From Chryseolinea serpens (GTDB lineage: Bacteria; Bacteroidota; Bacteroidia; Cytophagales; Cyclobacteriaceae), in NCBI RefSeq assembly GCF_900129725.1, contig NZ_FQWQ01000002.1:62001-126000 (forward strand): 64,000 bases of DNA. The letters are read 5' to 3'. Below the pieces are notes generated by a model. The model saw only the letters and a program-made list of their open reading frames with translations, made no database searches and was not told where the DNA came from. Both the position numbers and the translations under genes were made by a program. Of the stretch, positions 54,251 to 62,861 are shown in pieces. The number at the start of each line of letters is the position of its first letter. The stretch's first letter is position 1.

Positions 54251-56251
54251 TCAGTTCTTCTCCTGGAAGCGAATGGCCGTTCCACCGCCCGGCGCCAGCA
54301 TCAGCGTGAGGGTCGAGGCCGCATCCACATCCTTTTGAAAAATGTCTATGGGGAGCGGGTTGGTGGTCATGTCCGCGTCTTTGCCATCCTGGTAGATGGT
54401 GGCCGTATACTTCTGGCCTAGTTTTAGGAAATCCAGTTTTACTTCCAGCGTCCGTTTGTCTTCGTTGGTGATGCTGCCCAGGTACCAGTCGCTGCTGTTG
54501 CGATCTTTGCGCACGGTGGTCACATACTTGCCGATCTCGGCGTTCAGCACGCGGGTCTCATCCCAGTCCGTGGCCACGTCTTCAATAAATTTCAAAGCGG
54601 GCTTGCCTTCATAGTTGGTTGGCAAGTCGGCGGCCATTTGCATGGGGCTGTAGATCACGACATACAAGGCGAGTTGTTTCGCCAGCGTCGTGTGGACGCG
54701 GTGGGAGCCATCATTTTTGAAGGTGATGTCAAAGATCCCGGGCGTGTAATCCAACGGCCCGCCCAGGCAACGCGTGAAGGGAAGTATGGTCGTGTGCGAG
54801 GGCGGGTTACCCGTGCTCCAGGCTTCGTATTCCGTGCCCCGGGCTCCTTCGCGAGTCATCATGTTCGGATACGTCCGGCGAAGGCCGGTGTCTTTGATGG
54901 GTTCGTGAACGTCCAGCATGATGTGATACTGCGCGGCCAGCGTCATCACCTTGTGATAGTGACGCACCATGAACTGACTTTGATGACGCTCGCCCGAAGG
55001 TGTGCGGTTCACATAACCGGTCTTCACCCGGTGAATGTCATACTTCTGGCAAAGCTTGAACGCGTCCTCCAACTGACGCTCATAGTTGGCCACGTTGCCG
55101 CCGGTTTCATGATGGGCAATGAGCCCGATGTTTTTTTCTTTTGCATAGCGGCTGATCTCCTCCAGGTCATAGTCGGGATAAGGCTTGGTGAAATTGAAAT
55201 TGCCCGACTTGGTCCAATCGCCCTCCCAGCCCTCATTCCAACCTTCCGCCAGGGAAGCCGAGAGATGATGCGCGGCGGCAAAGTCAATCAGTTCTTTCAT
55301 GTTTGCCGTAGTGGCCCCGTGGTGGGGTCCTCCCTCCCAGGTCTGCGTTTTTAAGTGCATGCCCCACCAGATGCCGTTGTACTTGCCGGGTTTTATCCAC
55401 GACACATCGCCGATGGCGTTGGGTTCGTTCAGGTTTAGGATGAGGTAGGACGTAGCAAGGTCGCCGGGTTTATCTGCTAATTGCACGGTGCGCCAAGGCG
55501 TTTGCAGGGGTGCTGTTGCTTCCACGCGGTTGCCGTTGGCCCAGGGCACGAGGTCGCATTTCAGGGTGAGGTTGCCCTTGTTCTTCAGCGTCATCGACGC
55601 ATAGTCCACCAGGGCGGCTTCGTGAATACTTACATACAGGCCCTTTCCCGTCATGGTCAGCGGCGTGTGAACGGCCTCTTTCAGTTCACTCACTTTGTTG
55701 TTTTTGAAGAGGTATTCACTGTCCATGTCTTCGCCAATGGCCGGGATCCACCAGGCCGACAGGTCGTCGCGGAGGGCGAACTCGGTGAGCTCGTCCATGA
55801 TCACAAAGCTTTTCAGGTTGGGTTGGTCGGGGATGACATAGCGAAAGCCGAGACCGTCGTTGAACACCCGGAAGAGGATGTCGAACTGGCGTTTGAGACC
55901 CGAGGTTTCTTCCAGCGACAGGGTCAGGCTGTTGTATTGGTTTCGGATGGTCTTCACCTCACCCCAGGCCTGCGTCCAGGTCTCGTCGAACGAACCGGTT
56001 TTGGCGGAAACGATCTTGAAATCCTTGTTCAAGGCGGGCAGGTCTTTCAGGATGAAGCCGAGGGCGGAGGGTTTTATGATCGCCACCTTGTTGCGGAAAA
56101 CGCTATAGAACGGGACGCCACCCTTCAATTCGAATTGAACGGTCACCTGTCCGTCAGGAGAAGCGACCTCCACCGGGTGGTCTTTGCTGTGGCCGGTCAG
56201 GGCCAGCAGGGCGAACAAAAAGATCAGTAATACGACGTAGAATGCCTTCAT
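54251..56251 (-). CDS. Glycoside hydrolase family 97 (SusB-like alpha-glucosidase)
   Basis: A 666-residue exported enzyme (signal peptide to about 22). It has an N-terminal beta-sandwich (about 25-285), a TIM barrel (about 290-565) and a C-terminal beta domain. Landmarks are GLIAHHETGG (near 381), HRVKTGYVNRTPS (near 410), LDVHEPIKDTGLRRTYPN (near 448) and TREGARGTEYEAW. GH97 holds both inverting alpha-glucosidases like SusB and retaining alpha-galactosidases; the retaining enzymes have an Asp nucleophile in the KxD segment, while here the position reads KTGYV, as expected for the inverting, alpha-glucan-acting branch. First gene of the PUL operon, downstream of its likely regulator. Confidence 0.9.
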   Translation of the reverse strand: MKAFYVVLLIFLFALLALTGHSKDHPVEVASPDGQVTVQFELKGGVPFYSVFRNKVAIIKPSALGFILKDLPALNKDFKIVSAKTGSFDETWTQAWGEVKTIRNQYNSLTLSLEETSGLKRQFDILFRVFNDGLGFRYVIPDQPNLKSFVIMDELTEFALRDDLSAWWIPAIGEDMDSEYLFKNNKVSELKEAVHTPLTMTGKGLYVSIHEAALVDYASMTLKNKGNLTLKCDLVPWANGNRVEATAPLQTPWRTVQLADKPGDLATSYLILNLNEPNAIGDVSWIKPGKYNGIWWGMHLKTQTWEGGPHHGATTANMKELIDFAAAHHLSASLAEGWNEGWEGDWTKSGNFNFTKPYPDYDLEEISRYAKEKNIGLIAHHETGGNVANYERQLEDAFKLCQKYDIHRVKTGYVNRTPSGERHQSQFMVRHYHKVMTLAAQYHIMLDVHEPIKDTGLRRTYPNMMTREGARGTEYEAWSTGNPPSHTTILPFTRCLGGPLDYTPGIFDITFKNDGSHRVHTTLAKQLALYVVIYSPMQMAADLPTNYEGKPALKFIEDVATDWDETRVLNAEIGKYVTTVRKDRNSSDWYLGSITNEDKRTLEVKLDFLKLGQKYTATIYQDGKDADMTTNPLPIDIFQKDVDAASTLTLMLAPGGGTAIRFQEKN

Positions 56252-56470
56252 GGGTTGAGCGTTAGGGTTTGTGCAACGAGCGAAAAAACGGTTCCCGCTA
56301 TCGTTTGCGTCAGCTCAACAAAGCACGCGTCCGGAAAAGGATGGATGAATTATTCCACTAAAAATGTAAATAAAAGTGAAGGCTATAAATCGCTACAAAA
56401 TTGAATATCAATCGTTTGCAAAAAACTTCGCGCGATCAAAATATAAACCCATGTGAGGGTTTTTGAGGAC

Positions 56471-58027
56471 CTAAACGGTCTGGATCTCCATGATCTTCTG
56501 CTCAAACTTCTCGTTGGGCACGATGGACTTGCCCTTGATCCGGGCTTTGTAGTTGTAAATGGTATTGATGGAATAGTCGAGGATCTTCGCAATTTTCTCC
56601 GTGTCGTGGATGCCCATGCGGATCAGGGCAAAGATCCGCAACTCCGTATTCATCAGTTGACCCTCTTTCAATACGATCCGGTCCTCCTCCTTAAAATAAG
56701 AGTTGAACACGGTTATGAAATCCGGGAATAGCTTTAGAAAGACTTTGTCAAAACTGAAATACAACTCCTCCCGCTCTTTCTTCACATTGATATTATTGAC
56801 AATGAATTTGATGTCTTCCAGTTTTTTGGTGATCAGCTTCATTTCCACGGCCTTTTTGAACGCCTCGATCTTGCCCAGGTATTCCGAGTTGATATTAAAG
56901 TAATAGCCGATATACTCCTCTTTGATGGTATTGGCTTCCAGCAAGGCCTTTTCCGTCCGTTTCAATTTCTCCAACTGCTTGTAAATCACCACCGCAAAAA
57001 CGATGACCAGGATGGCCAGCACGGTCAGGGCCGTGGAGTAGATCAGCCAACGCCGGCGCTGCTCATCCACGTTGTGAACCTTGGCTGCTGCGATCACCGG
57101 CAGAATAGAGCCTACCTGCACTTTGCGTTGCCGGGCGCCATAAAAAATGGCGTCGTCCATCGCTTGTTGAATAAAGGTGTAGGCATTCATCAGGTCGCCC
57201 CGGTTGTAGAGTTGCTCGGCCAGGCTCGACATGGCCGCCGTTTCTTTGGTGGCCGAGATAATGTCGGCAATGGCGGCCTGTGCCAGCAAGTGGATGGCCT
57301 GGTCGGGTTCGTTGCGGGAAATGTAGAAGTAGCTGAGCGTGGAAGCGGTTACAGCCAGTTGGTGTGGGGTGAGCTTGTATTCGTTTAGCAACTGGTTCAG
57401 GTTGGCCAGTGCCTCGCGGGTATTCTCGTTCTTCAGGTTTTTCAGTCCGCTCAAATACACAAAGTTGTAGTCATTGGGGCGGCACAAGGCCTTGGCCGAA
57501 TCGACATACTTGTTCCCCAGGGCGGTATACCGTTGCGTGTAAAACCCGTCACGGTCAAAGTCGCCCAGGTCATAATAGGTCCGGGCCAGGATGGCGTAAT
57601 AGTCCACCCGGATGCTGTCGGGCAATCCCTGCACCCGCATCCGGCTGAGCGTGTCGATGGTTTCCTTGAACATGCCCGACGACAGCAAGATAAATCCCAA
57701 CTTTACCCGGGCATAAGAGATCCGCACCGGGTCGTTCATTTTGTAGGCAAGCCGTTGCAGCTTCTGGATGTTGACAAAAGCCGAGTCATAAATAAAGGCC
57801 TTATATTCTTCGGAAATTTCCTGCAACAGGTGAAAACGGGATTCATCGTCCCGGGCTGGGGTGCGGTTTAATTGTTGGTGAAGGTCTTCCAGGTGGTTCA
57901 GTTTGGTTTTCGTGTACTCCTCTTTCCGGTCAATCGTCTTGTTCAGCCGGATCAACAGGCTGTCGGAAGAGGCCGCCATCGCTACCGTTGTCAACAGCAT
58001 CCACCCCATGAGAAACCACACTTTCAT
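56471..58027 (-). CDS. DUF6377-type membrane regulator (SusR-like)
   Basis: A 518-residue sensor-regulator. A signal peptide (to about 19) and a periplasmic region of TPR-like helices (about 60-310) are followed by a single membrane helix (WLIYSTALTVLAILVIVF, near 325-345), a coiled coil, and a cytosolic C-terminus. That ends in a LuxR-like helix-turn-helix (LRIFALIRMGIHDTEKIAKIL, split; near 460-500). This layout is that of B. thetaiotaomicron SusR, which senses maltose and turns on the sus genes. It lies directly upstream of GH97-SusC-SusD on the same strand (219-bp gap), so it is the probable PUL activator. Confidence 0.83.
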   Translation of the reverse strand: MKVWFLMGWMLLTTVAMAASSDSLLIRLNKTIDRKEEYTKTKLNHLEDLHQQLNRTPARDDESRFHLLQEISEEYKAFIYDSAFVNIQKLQRLAYKMNDPVRISYARVKLGFILLSSGMFKETIDTLSRMRVQGLPDSIRVDYYAILARTYYDLGDFDRDGFYTQRYTALGNKYVDSAKALCRPNDYNFVYLSGLKNLKNENTREALANLNQLLNEYKLTPHQLAVTASTLSYFYISRNEPDQAIHLLAQAAIADIISATKETAAMSSLAEQLYNRGDLMNAYTFIQQAMDDAIFYGARQRKVQVGSILPVIAAAKVHNVDEQRRRWLIYSTALTVLAILVIVFAVVIYKQLEKLKRTEKALLEANTIKEEYIGYYFNINSEYLGKIEAFKKAVEMKLITKKLEDIKFIVNNINVKKEREELYFSFDKVFLKLFPDFITVFNSYFKEEDRIVLKEGQLMNTELRIFALIRMGIHDTEKIAKILDYSINTIYNYKARIKGKSIVPNEKFEQKIMEIQTV

Positions 58028-58131
58028 AAAAGGAAAACTTTACCAATCTAAAATATACAAAAAAACGCAGGGTGGAATACCCCGGCAGGAAGGAACTTTT
58101 CAAAATTGCCCGGCAAGGTGCGAGCGTGATG

Positions 58132-58821
58132 CTACACAAATTTTACGCCTTCGCGATGGAGCTTGCGGTACTTGCTCTTGTCGAACACATAATAGAACGC
58201 TCCTTTTTTGGATGACGCTTTTTCTTTTTCCTCCAGCTTGTTCAGGATGCTGAGCGAAAGGATCTTCTTGGTGAAGTTGCGTTTGTCCAGCTTGCTTTCG
58301 TAGATGGCTTCGTAAAGATTTTGAAGCTGGGGCAAGGTGAACTTCTCCGGCAACAACTCAAAACCGATGGGATGGTTGGCTACCTTGGATTGCAGCCGCT
58401 CTTTGGCCGTGGCCACCATTTCCTTGTGGTCGAACACCAGGGTCGGGATCTTATCCAGGGGAAACCAGCGTGCCTCGTGTTCGCTTTGCAGTTGCTCGTT
58501 ATAGTCGGCAATGTTGATGAGGGCAAAGTAGGCGATGGAGATGACGCGCCCCGCCGTGTCGCGGTTCACGTCGCTGAAGCAATACAACTGCTCCATATAA
58601 ATGTTCTCGATACCGGTGAGCTGCCGCAACACCCGGGTGGCAGCCTCGTCCGTGCTTTCATCCTGATTCACAAAGCCACCCATGAGCGACCATTTGCCTT
58701 TTTCGGGTTGAAGACTCCGCTTGATCAGCAACGCCTTTAGCCCGTCGCCGTCGAAGCCAAAGATGATGCAGTCTACGGCGACCAGTAACCTATCGTGACT
58801 CTTGTACTTTCCAATATCCAT
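58132..58821 (-). CDS. araR: NUDIX-family transcriptional regulator of arabinose use (AraR-type)
   Basis: A 229-residue protein with an N-terminal Nudix fold (about 8-140) and a C-terminal winged helix (about 150-229, FTLPQLQNLYEAIY then KRNFTKKILSL), as in NrtR/AraR regulators. Bacteroidetes AraR of this family represses arabinose genes and is released by arabinose. The Nudix box has lost its metal-binding Glu residues: after G-x5-E-x7-R the usual E-U-x-E-E reads V-L-R-Q-L, so hydrolase activity is not expected and a sensor role is supported. It ends the ara operon, 36 bp after the symporter, which would give feedback control. Confidence 0.85.
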   Translation of the reverse strand: MDIGKYKSHDRLLVAVDCIIFGFDGDGLKALLIKRSLQPEKGKWSLMGGFVNQDESTDEAATRVLRQLTGIENIYMEQLYCFSDVNRDTAGRVISIAYFALINIADYNEQLQSEHEARWFPLDKIPTLVFDHKEMVATAKERLQSKVANHPIGFELLPEKFTLPQLQNLYEAIYESKLDKRNFTKKILSLSILNKLEEKEKASSKKGAFYYVFDKSKYRKLHREGVKFV

Positions 58822-58843
58822 GCGCCAAAATTTGAATAGGCAC

Positions 58844-58860
58844 TAATATCCTGAATATTA
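58844..58860 (-). promoter_or_regulatory. Perfect palindrome before araR (possible operator)
   Basis: TAATAT-N5-ATATTA (17 bp) overlaps the symporter stop codon and lies 22 bp before the araR start. The symmetry and position suit an autoregulatory site, but no second copy has been compared and the araB promoter lies outside the window. Confidence 0.35.
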
Positions 58861-60546
58861 CCAAAACTTGACGTACAATGCCATCAATATTAAAATGGTG
58901 ACCAGGATCAGGATTTGGGTGGACGTTTTCACCTTGAACATTTCCCAGTCGATGGCAAAGGCCTTGGGGTTCACCTTCGGGCCGGCAAGGCTCATGAGGA
59001 TCATCACGATCATGGTGAAGAGAAAGGACAGCCCCATGGCAATGAGAAAAGGGATCTCGAACCCGCCACGACCGTTCGGATAGGCGGTATAAAACAGCGT
59101 CTCGTTACCCAACACCTGCGGGGCAAACTGGTTGAAGAACACCGACAACAAGAATCCCGTGATCACACCGGCCACTGCCGCTGCACCCGTTGTGCGTTTC
59201 CAAAACATCCCCAGGATGAACATGGCAAACACACCCGGGCTAATGAACCCGGTATATTTCTGGATAAAGGTGAAACCGCCCTCCCCGCCAATGCCCAACA
59301 GGTCCTTCCAGGTAAAGATCAGTGCCAGCACCATGGCCCCCAGCACCGTGAGGCGCCCAACCCAAACCATACCCTGCTCGTTGGCGTCGGTGCGGACGTA
59401 TTTCTTATAGATGTCGAGCGTGAAAATGGTGGAGATGCTGTTGAGCTTCCCGGCCAGGGACGCCACGATCGCCGCCGTGAGGGCCGCGATGGACAGTCCT
59501 TTCAAACCGCTGGGAAGAAAACCGAGTATGGCCGAATAAGCCCCGTCTTTGCTCCCGCCTTCCAGTTGGGGAAGGTGGCCGTTCTTATACAACACAAACG
59601 CGGCAATGCCCGGCAACATGACGATGACCGGCATCATCAGTTTGATCAGGCCCGCAAAAAGAATACCCGTGCGTGCCGTTTGAAGGTCGGCCCCCAGGGC
59701 GCGTTGCGTGATGTATTGATTGCATCCCCAATAGTTCAGGTTCACGATCCACTGCCCCGCAAAATACATGGCAATGCCCGGCAACACGAGGTACTTGTTG
59801 ATATACTCCTGCGATGCATCCGGCCCGGGCTTGGACAAGATCATGTGAAAATGATCCGGTGCTTCCTTCATCAATACTTTAAAACCTTCGATCGCGCTGG
59901 ATCCCACGCCGAACTTTTCACTCACCATCACCAAGGCCAGATAGATCGTGGCCAACCCGCCGATAATGAGCACACCCACCTGGATCACATCCGTATAACC
60001 GATCACCTTCATGCCGCCGAGCGTGATCACCAACGCAAAAACGGCCAGCCCGATCATCAGTAGGTGCAGCGACTCGCCACCCACCAAACCGTTGATGGCC
60101 ACCGCACCGAGATACAAAATAGACGTGAGGTTGACAAAGACATACAGGAACAACCAGAACACCGTCATGATCAGCGCCACCGTTTCGTTGTAGCGCGTCT
60201 TCAGGAACTGTGGCATGGTGTAGATCTTATTTTTCAGATAGATGGGAATGAACCACACGGCGATGATGATCAACGCGATCGCGGCAATCCACTCATACGC
60301 CGCCACGGCAATGCCCACAAAATATCCCTCACCGCTCATGCCGATGAATTGCTCCGCCGAAATGTTGGAGGCGATCAACGATGCACCAATGGCCCACCAC
60401 GTGAGCGAACCTTCGGCCAGGAAAAAGTCCTTCGTGTCGGTTACCGCTTTCTTTTTTCGTTGGTAAACCCAATATCCATACCCGGCAACAATCAAGAAGT
60501 AGATGATAAAAACAAGATAGTCTTCAAATACAAGGGCTTTGTTCAT
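58858..60546 (-). CDS. SSS-family sodium/arabinose symporter
   Basis: A 562-residue sodium:solute symporter with about 14 membrane helices. Landmarks: SLTWWAIGASLIASNISAEQ (near 46-65), ITLGGMKVIGYTDVIQVG (near 175) and SLAGKLNSISTIFTLDIYKK (near 370). It is a paralogue of the 33455-35125 symporter, with an insertion in the loop near residue 245 (GPDASQEYINKY). Placement between araA and araR strongly suggests that it imports L-arabinose. It is 54 bp after araA. Confidence 0.9.
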   Translation of the reverse strand: MNKALVFEDYLVFIIYFLIVAGYGYWVYQRKKKAVTDTKDFFLAEGSLTWWAIGASLIASNISAEQFIGMSGEGYFVGIAVAAYEWIAAIALIIIAVWFIPIYLKNKIYTMPQFLKTRYNETVALIMTVFWLFLYVFVNLTSILYLGAVAINGLVGGESLHLLMIGLAVFALVITLGGMKVIGYTDVIQVGVLIIGGLATIYLALVMVSEKFGVGSSAIEGFKVLMKEAPDHFHMILSKPGPDASQEYINKYLVLPGIAMYFAGQWIVNLNYWGCNQYITQRALGADLQTARTGILFAGLIKLMMPVIVMLPGIAAFVLYKNGHLPQLEGGSKDGAYSAILGFLPSGLKGLSIAALTAAIVASLAGKLNSISTIFTLDIYKKYVRTDANEQGMVWVGRLTVLGAMVLALIFTWKDLLGIGGEGGFTFIQKYTGFISPGVFAMFILGMFWKRTTGAAAVAGVITGFLLSVFFNQFAPQVLGNETLFYTAYPNGRGGFEIPFLIAMGLSFLFTMIVMILMSLAGPKVNPKAFAIDWEMFKVKTSTQILILVTILILMALYVKFW

Positions 60547-60600
60547 GCGGTTAGGAATTTTGGTGATGGTTTAGGTTGATCAACTGGGGGGCTACCGGAT

Positions 60601-62091
60601 TTAGCGGTAGTACACTTCGTTCCAGCGAAGCATATTTTTGAAATCGTATAGGTTTGTATTTTTTCCGATCAGCACAAACTCGATGCCCGCCATCTCGGCA
60701 AAATCCTGGAGATGTTCCGATGTCAGGTTTTGGCTGTAGCAGGTGTGGTGGGCGCCGCCGGCCAATATCCATGCCGCGCAGCCTGTTGGCATATCCGGGA
60801 AGGGTTTCCACAACACGCGCGCCACGGGAAGTTTTGGCAAGTCATGGGGCGGCTTCACGGCCTCCACATCGTTGACGAGCAACCTAAACCGGTTGCCCAT
60901 GTCGATGATCGACGCGTTGAGCGCAGCACCCGGTGCACTGTTGAATACCAGGCGGACCGGGTCGGCCTTGCCACCGATGCCCAGCGGATGAATTTCACAC
61001 GAAGGCTTTCCGTCGGCGATCGACTCGCAGATCTCCAGCATGTGGGCACCCAGCACCAGTTGTTGTGAGGGATCGAAGTGATAGGTATAGTCCTCCATAA
61101 ACGAGTTGCCACCTTTCAGGCCGGTGGCCATCACTTTCATGGCGCGCACCAGGGCAGCCGTTTTCCAGTCGCCTTCTGCGCCAAAGCCATAGCCTTCCGC
61201 CATGAGGCGCTGAACGGCCATGCCCGGCAATTGCACAAGGCCGTGCAGGTCTTCGAAGGTGTCGGTAAACCCTTTGAAGTCGCCTTGCTTCAGGAACGTG
61301 CGCAGTCCGCATTCTATCCGGGCGGCATCGCGCAGGGAAGCATATTTGTCGCCTGTCGTTTGCAACGCACCGGCTAGTGTATATTTGGAAGCATATTCGT
61401 CGAGCAGTGCATTGATCTCTCCATCCGCGACAGCGTTGATCACACTCACCAGGTCGCCAATGCCATAGCCGTTCACCGCGTAACCGAATTTGATCTCCGC
61501 CTCCACTTTGTCGCCATCCGTAACGGCCACCTGGCGCATGTTGTCGCCGAAGCGGCAGAACTTGGCGCCTTGCAGGTCATGCCATCCACACGCGGCACGC
61601 ATCCAAATGTTGAGTTTTTGCTGCACGCCTTTGTCTTCCCAATGGCCTACCACCACTTTGCGTTCCAGGCGCATGCGCGACATGATGAAGCCAAACTCGC
61701 GGTCGCCATGAGCGCTCTGGTTCAGGTTCATGAAATCCATGTCGATCGTGCCCCAGGGAATGTCGCGGTTGAATTGCGTGTGCAGGTGCAACAAAGGCTT
61801 GTTCAATATCTTCAAACCACCGATCCACATTTTGGCCGGCGAAAAAGTATGCATCCAGGCAACCATGCCGATACAGTTCGGGGCCGCGTTGGCCTCCTGG
61901 CAAAGTCTGTAAATTTCTTCCGATGATTTTAATACGGGTTTGAAAACAACTTTCACGGGAATGTCCTGTGCAGCATCCAATGCTTTGGCGATCTGCTGGG
62001 AATGTTCCGCTACTTTTTTCAGTGTCTCTTCACCATATAAATGCTGGCTGCCGGTAACAAACCAGGCTTCAAATGTCTTCAGATCCTTCAT
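60601..62091 (-). CDS. araA: L-arabinose isomerase
   Basis: A 496-residue enzyme converting L-arabinose to L-ribulose with Mn2+. It begins with [14 protein letters not shown], the family start. Metal-site residues known from E. coli AraA are present: Glu in [12 protein letters not shown], Glu in [11 protein letters not shown], His in [12 protein letters not shown] and His in GGAHHTCYS. It belongs to an operon with araD (45-bp gap upstream) and the symporter. Length matches the family. Confidence 0.97.
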   Translation of the reverse strand: MKDLKTFEAWFVTGSQHLYGEETLKKVAEHSQQIAKALDAAQDIPVKVVFKPVLKSSEEIYRLCQEANAAPNCIGMVAWMHTFSPAKMWIGGLKILNKPLLHLHTQFNRDIPWGTIDMDFMNLNQSAHGDREFGFIMSRMRLERKVVVGHWEDKGVQQKLNIWMRAACGWHDLQGAKFCRFGDNMRQVAVTDGDKVEAEIKFGYAVNGYGIGDLVSVINAVADGEINALLDEYASKYTLAGALQTTGDKYASLRDAARIECGLRTFLKQGDFKGFTDTFEDLHGLVQLPGMAVQRLMAEGYGFGAEGDWKTAALVRAMKVMATGLKGGNSFMEDYTYHFDPSQQLVLGAHMLEICESIADGKPSCEIHPLGIGGKADPVRLVFNSAPGAALNASIIDMGNRFRLLVNDVEAVKPPHDLPKLPVARVLWKPFPDMPTGCAAWILAGGAHHTCYSQNLTSEHLQDFAEMAGIEFVLIGKNTNLYDFKNMLRWNEVYYR

Positions 62092-62136
62092 GTGGGTGAT
62101 TTATTTTCTATTGTTTGAATTTTAAAATGGAATGCG

Positions 62137-62838
62137 TCAGGACTGACCGTAGTAGGAGTCGGGTCCGTGTTTGCGTTCGAAATGTTTTTTGATGAGCGAG
62201 TCCTTGAGCCGGGGTGCCTTTGGATTGATCTGTTCGGTGTAGAGCGCCATTTGAGCAATGGATTCCAACACGGCGCTGTTATAGACAGCTTTCTCGGGTG
62301 TTTTTCCCCACGTAAACGGCGCGTGATTGCCCACCAGTATCATTTCAATTTCTTCATAGCTCAGCTTGCGCTCCGTGAGACATTTCATGATCTGGTAGCC
62401 GGTCTCGAATTCGTAATCACCCTGGATCATGTCGTCGGCCATCGGGGGTGCGCAGGGAATGTCCACGGTGTTGTGATCGGCATGGGTGGTGCCAAAGATG
62501 GGGATGTCGCGTTGCGCCTGCGCCCAGGCCGTGGCATAGGTGGAATGCGTGTGCACGATGCCACCGATTTTCTCCCAGTGTTTGTATAACACCGCGTGTG
62601 TTTTTGTATCCGACGAAGGTCGAAGGTTTCCCTCCACGGTCTTTCCATTAAAGTCAACGATCACCATACTGTCCGGCCGCAGATCTTCATAGGGCACACC
62701 GCTGGGCTTGATGGCAAAGACACCCAAAGCACGGTCTACCGCACTCACATTTCCAAAGGTAAAGATCACAAGGCCTAACTTGGGCAGTTGCAGGTTGGCC
62801 CGGTAGGCCGATTCTTTTATGTGGTCGTATTGGCTCAT
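62137..62838 (-). CDS. araD: L-ribulose-5-phosphate 4-epimerase
   Basis: A 233-residue class II aldolase-fold enzyme converting L-ribulose-5-phosphate to D-xylulose-5-phosphate, which enters the pentose phosphate pathway. Zinc ligands are His in VHTHSTYATAWAQ and in NHAPFTWGK, and the catalytic Asp lies in THADHNTVDIPC. Length and motifs match E. coli AraD. It sits between araB (23 bp upstream) and araA. Confidence 0.96.
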   Translation of the reverse strand: MSQYDHIKESAYRANLQLPKLGLVIFTFGNVSAVDRALGVFAIKPSGVPYEDLRPDSMVIVDFNGKTVEGNLRPSSDTKTHAVLYKHWEKIGGIVHTHSTYATAWAQAQRDIPIFGTTHADHNTVDIPCAPPMADDMIQGDYEFETGYQIMKCLTERKLSYEEIEMILVGNHAPFTWGKTPEKAVYNSAVLESIAQMALYTEQINPKAPRLKDSLIKKHFERKHGPDSYYGQS

Positions 62839-62861
62839 TCCTCAGAACTAAATTAACGGAT

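Noticed and set aside
58915-60063. 382-codon plus-strand open frame across the arabinose symporter
   Set aside because: Translation is rich in His/Gln/Arg without domain resemblance, as expected for the antisense of a GC-rich membrane protein gene.
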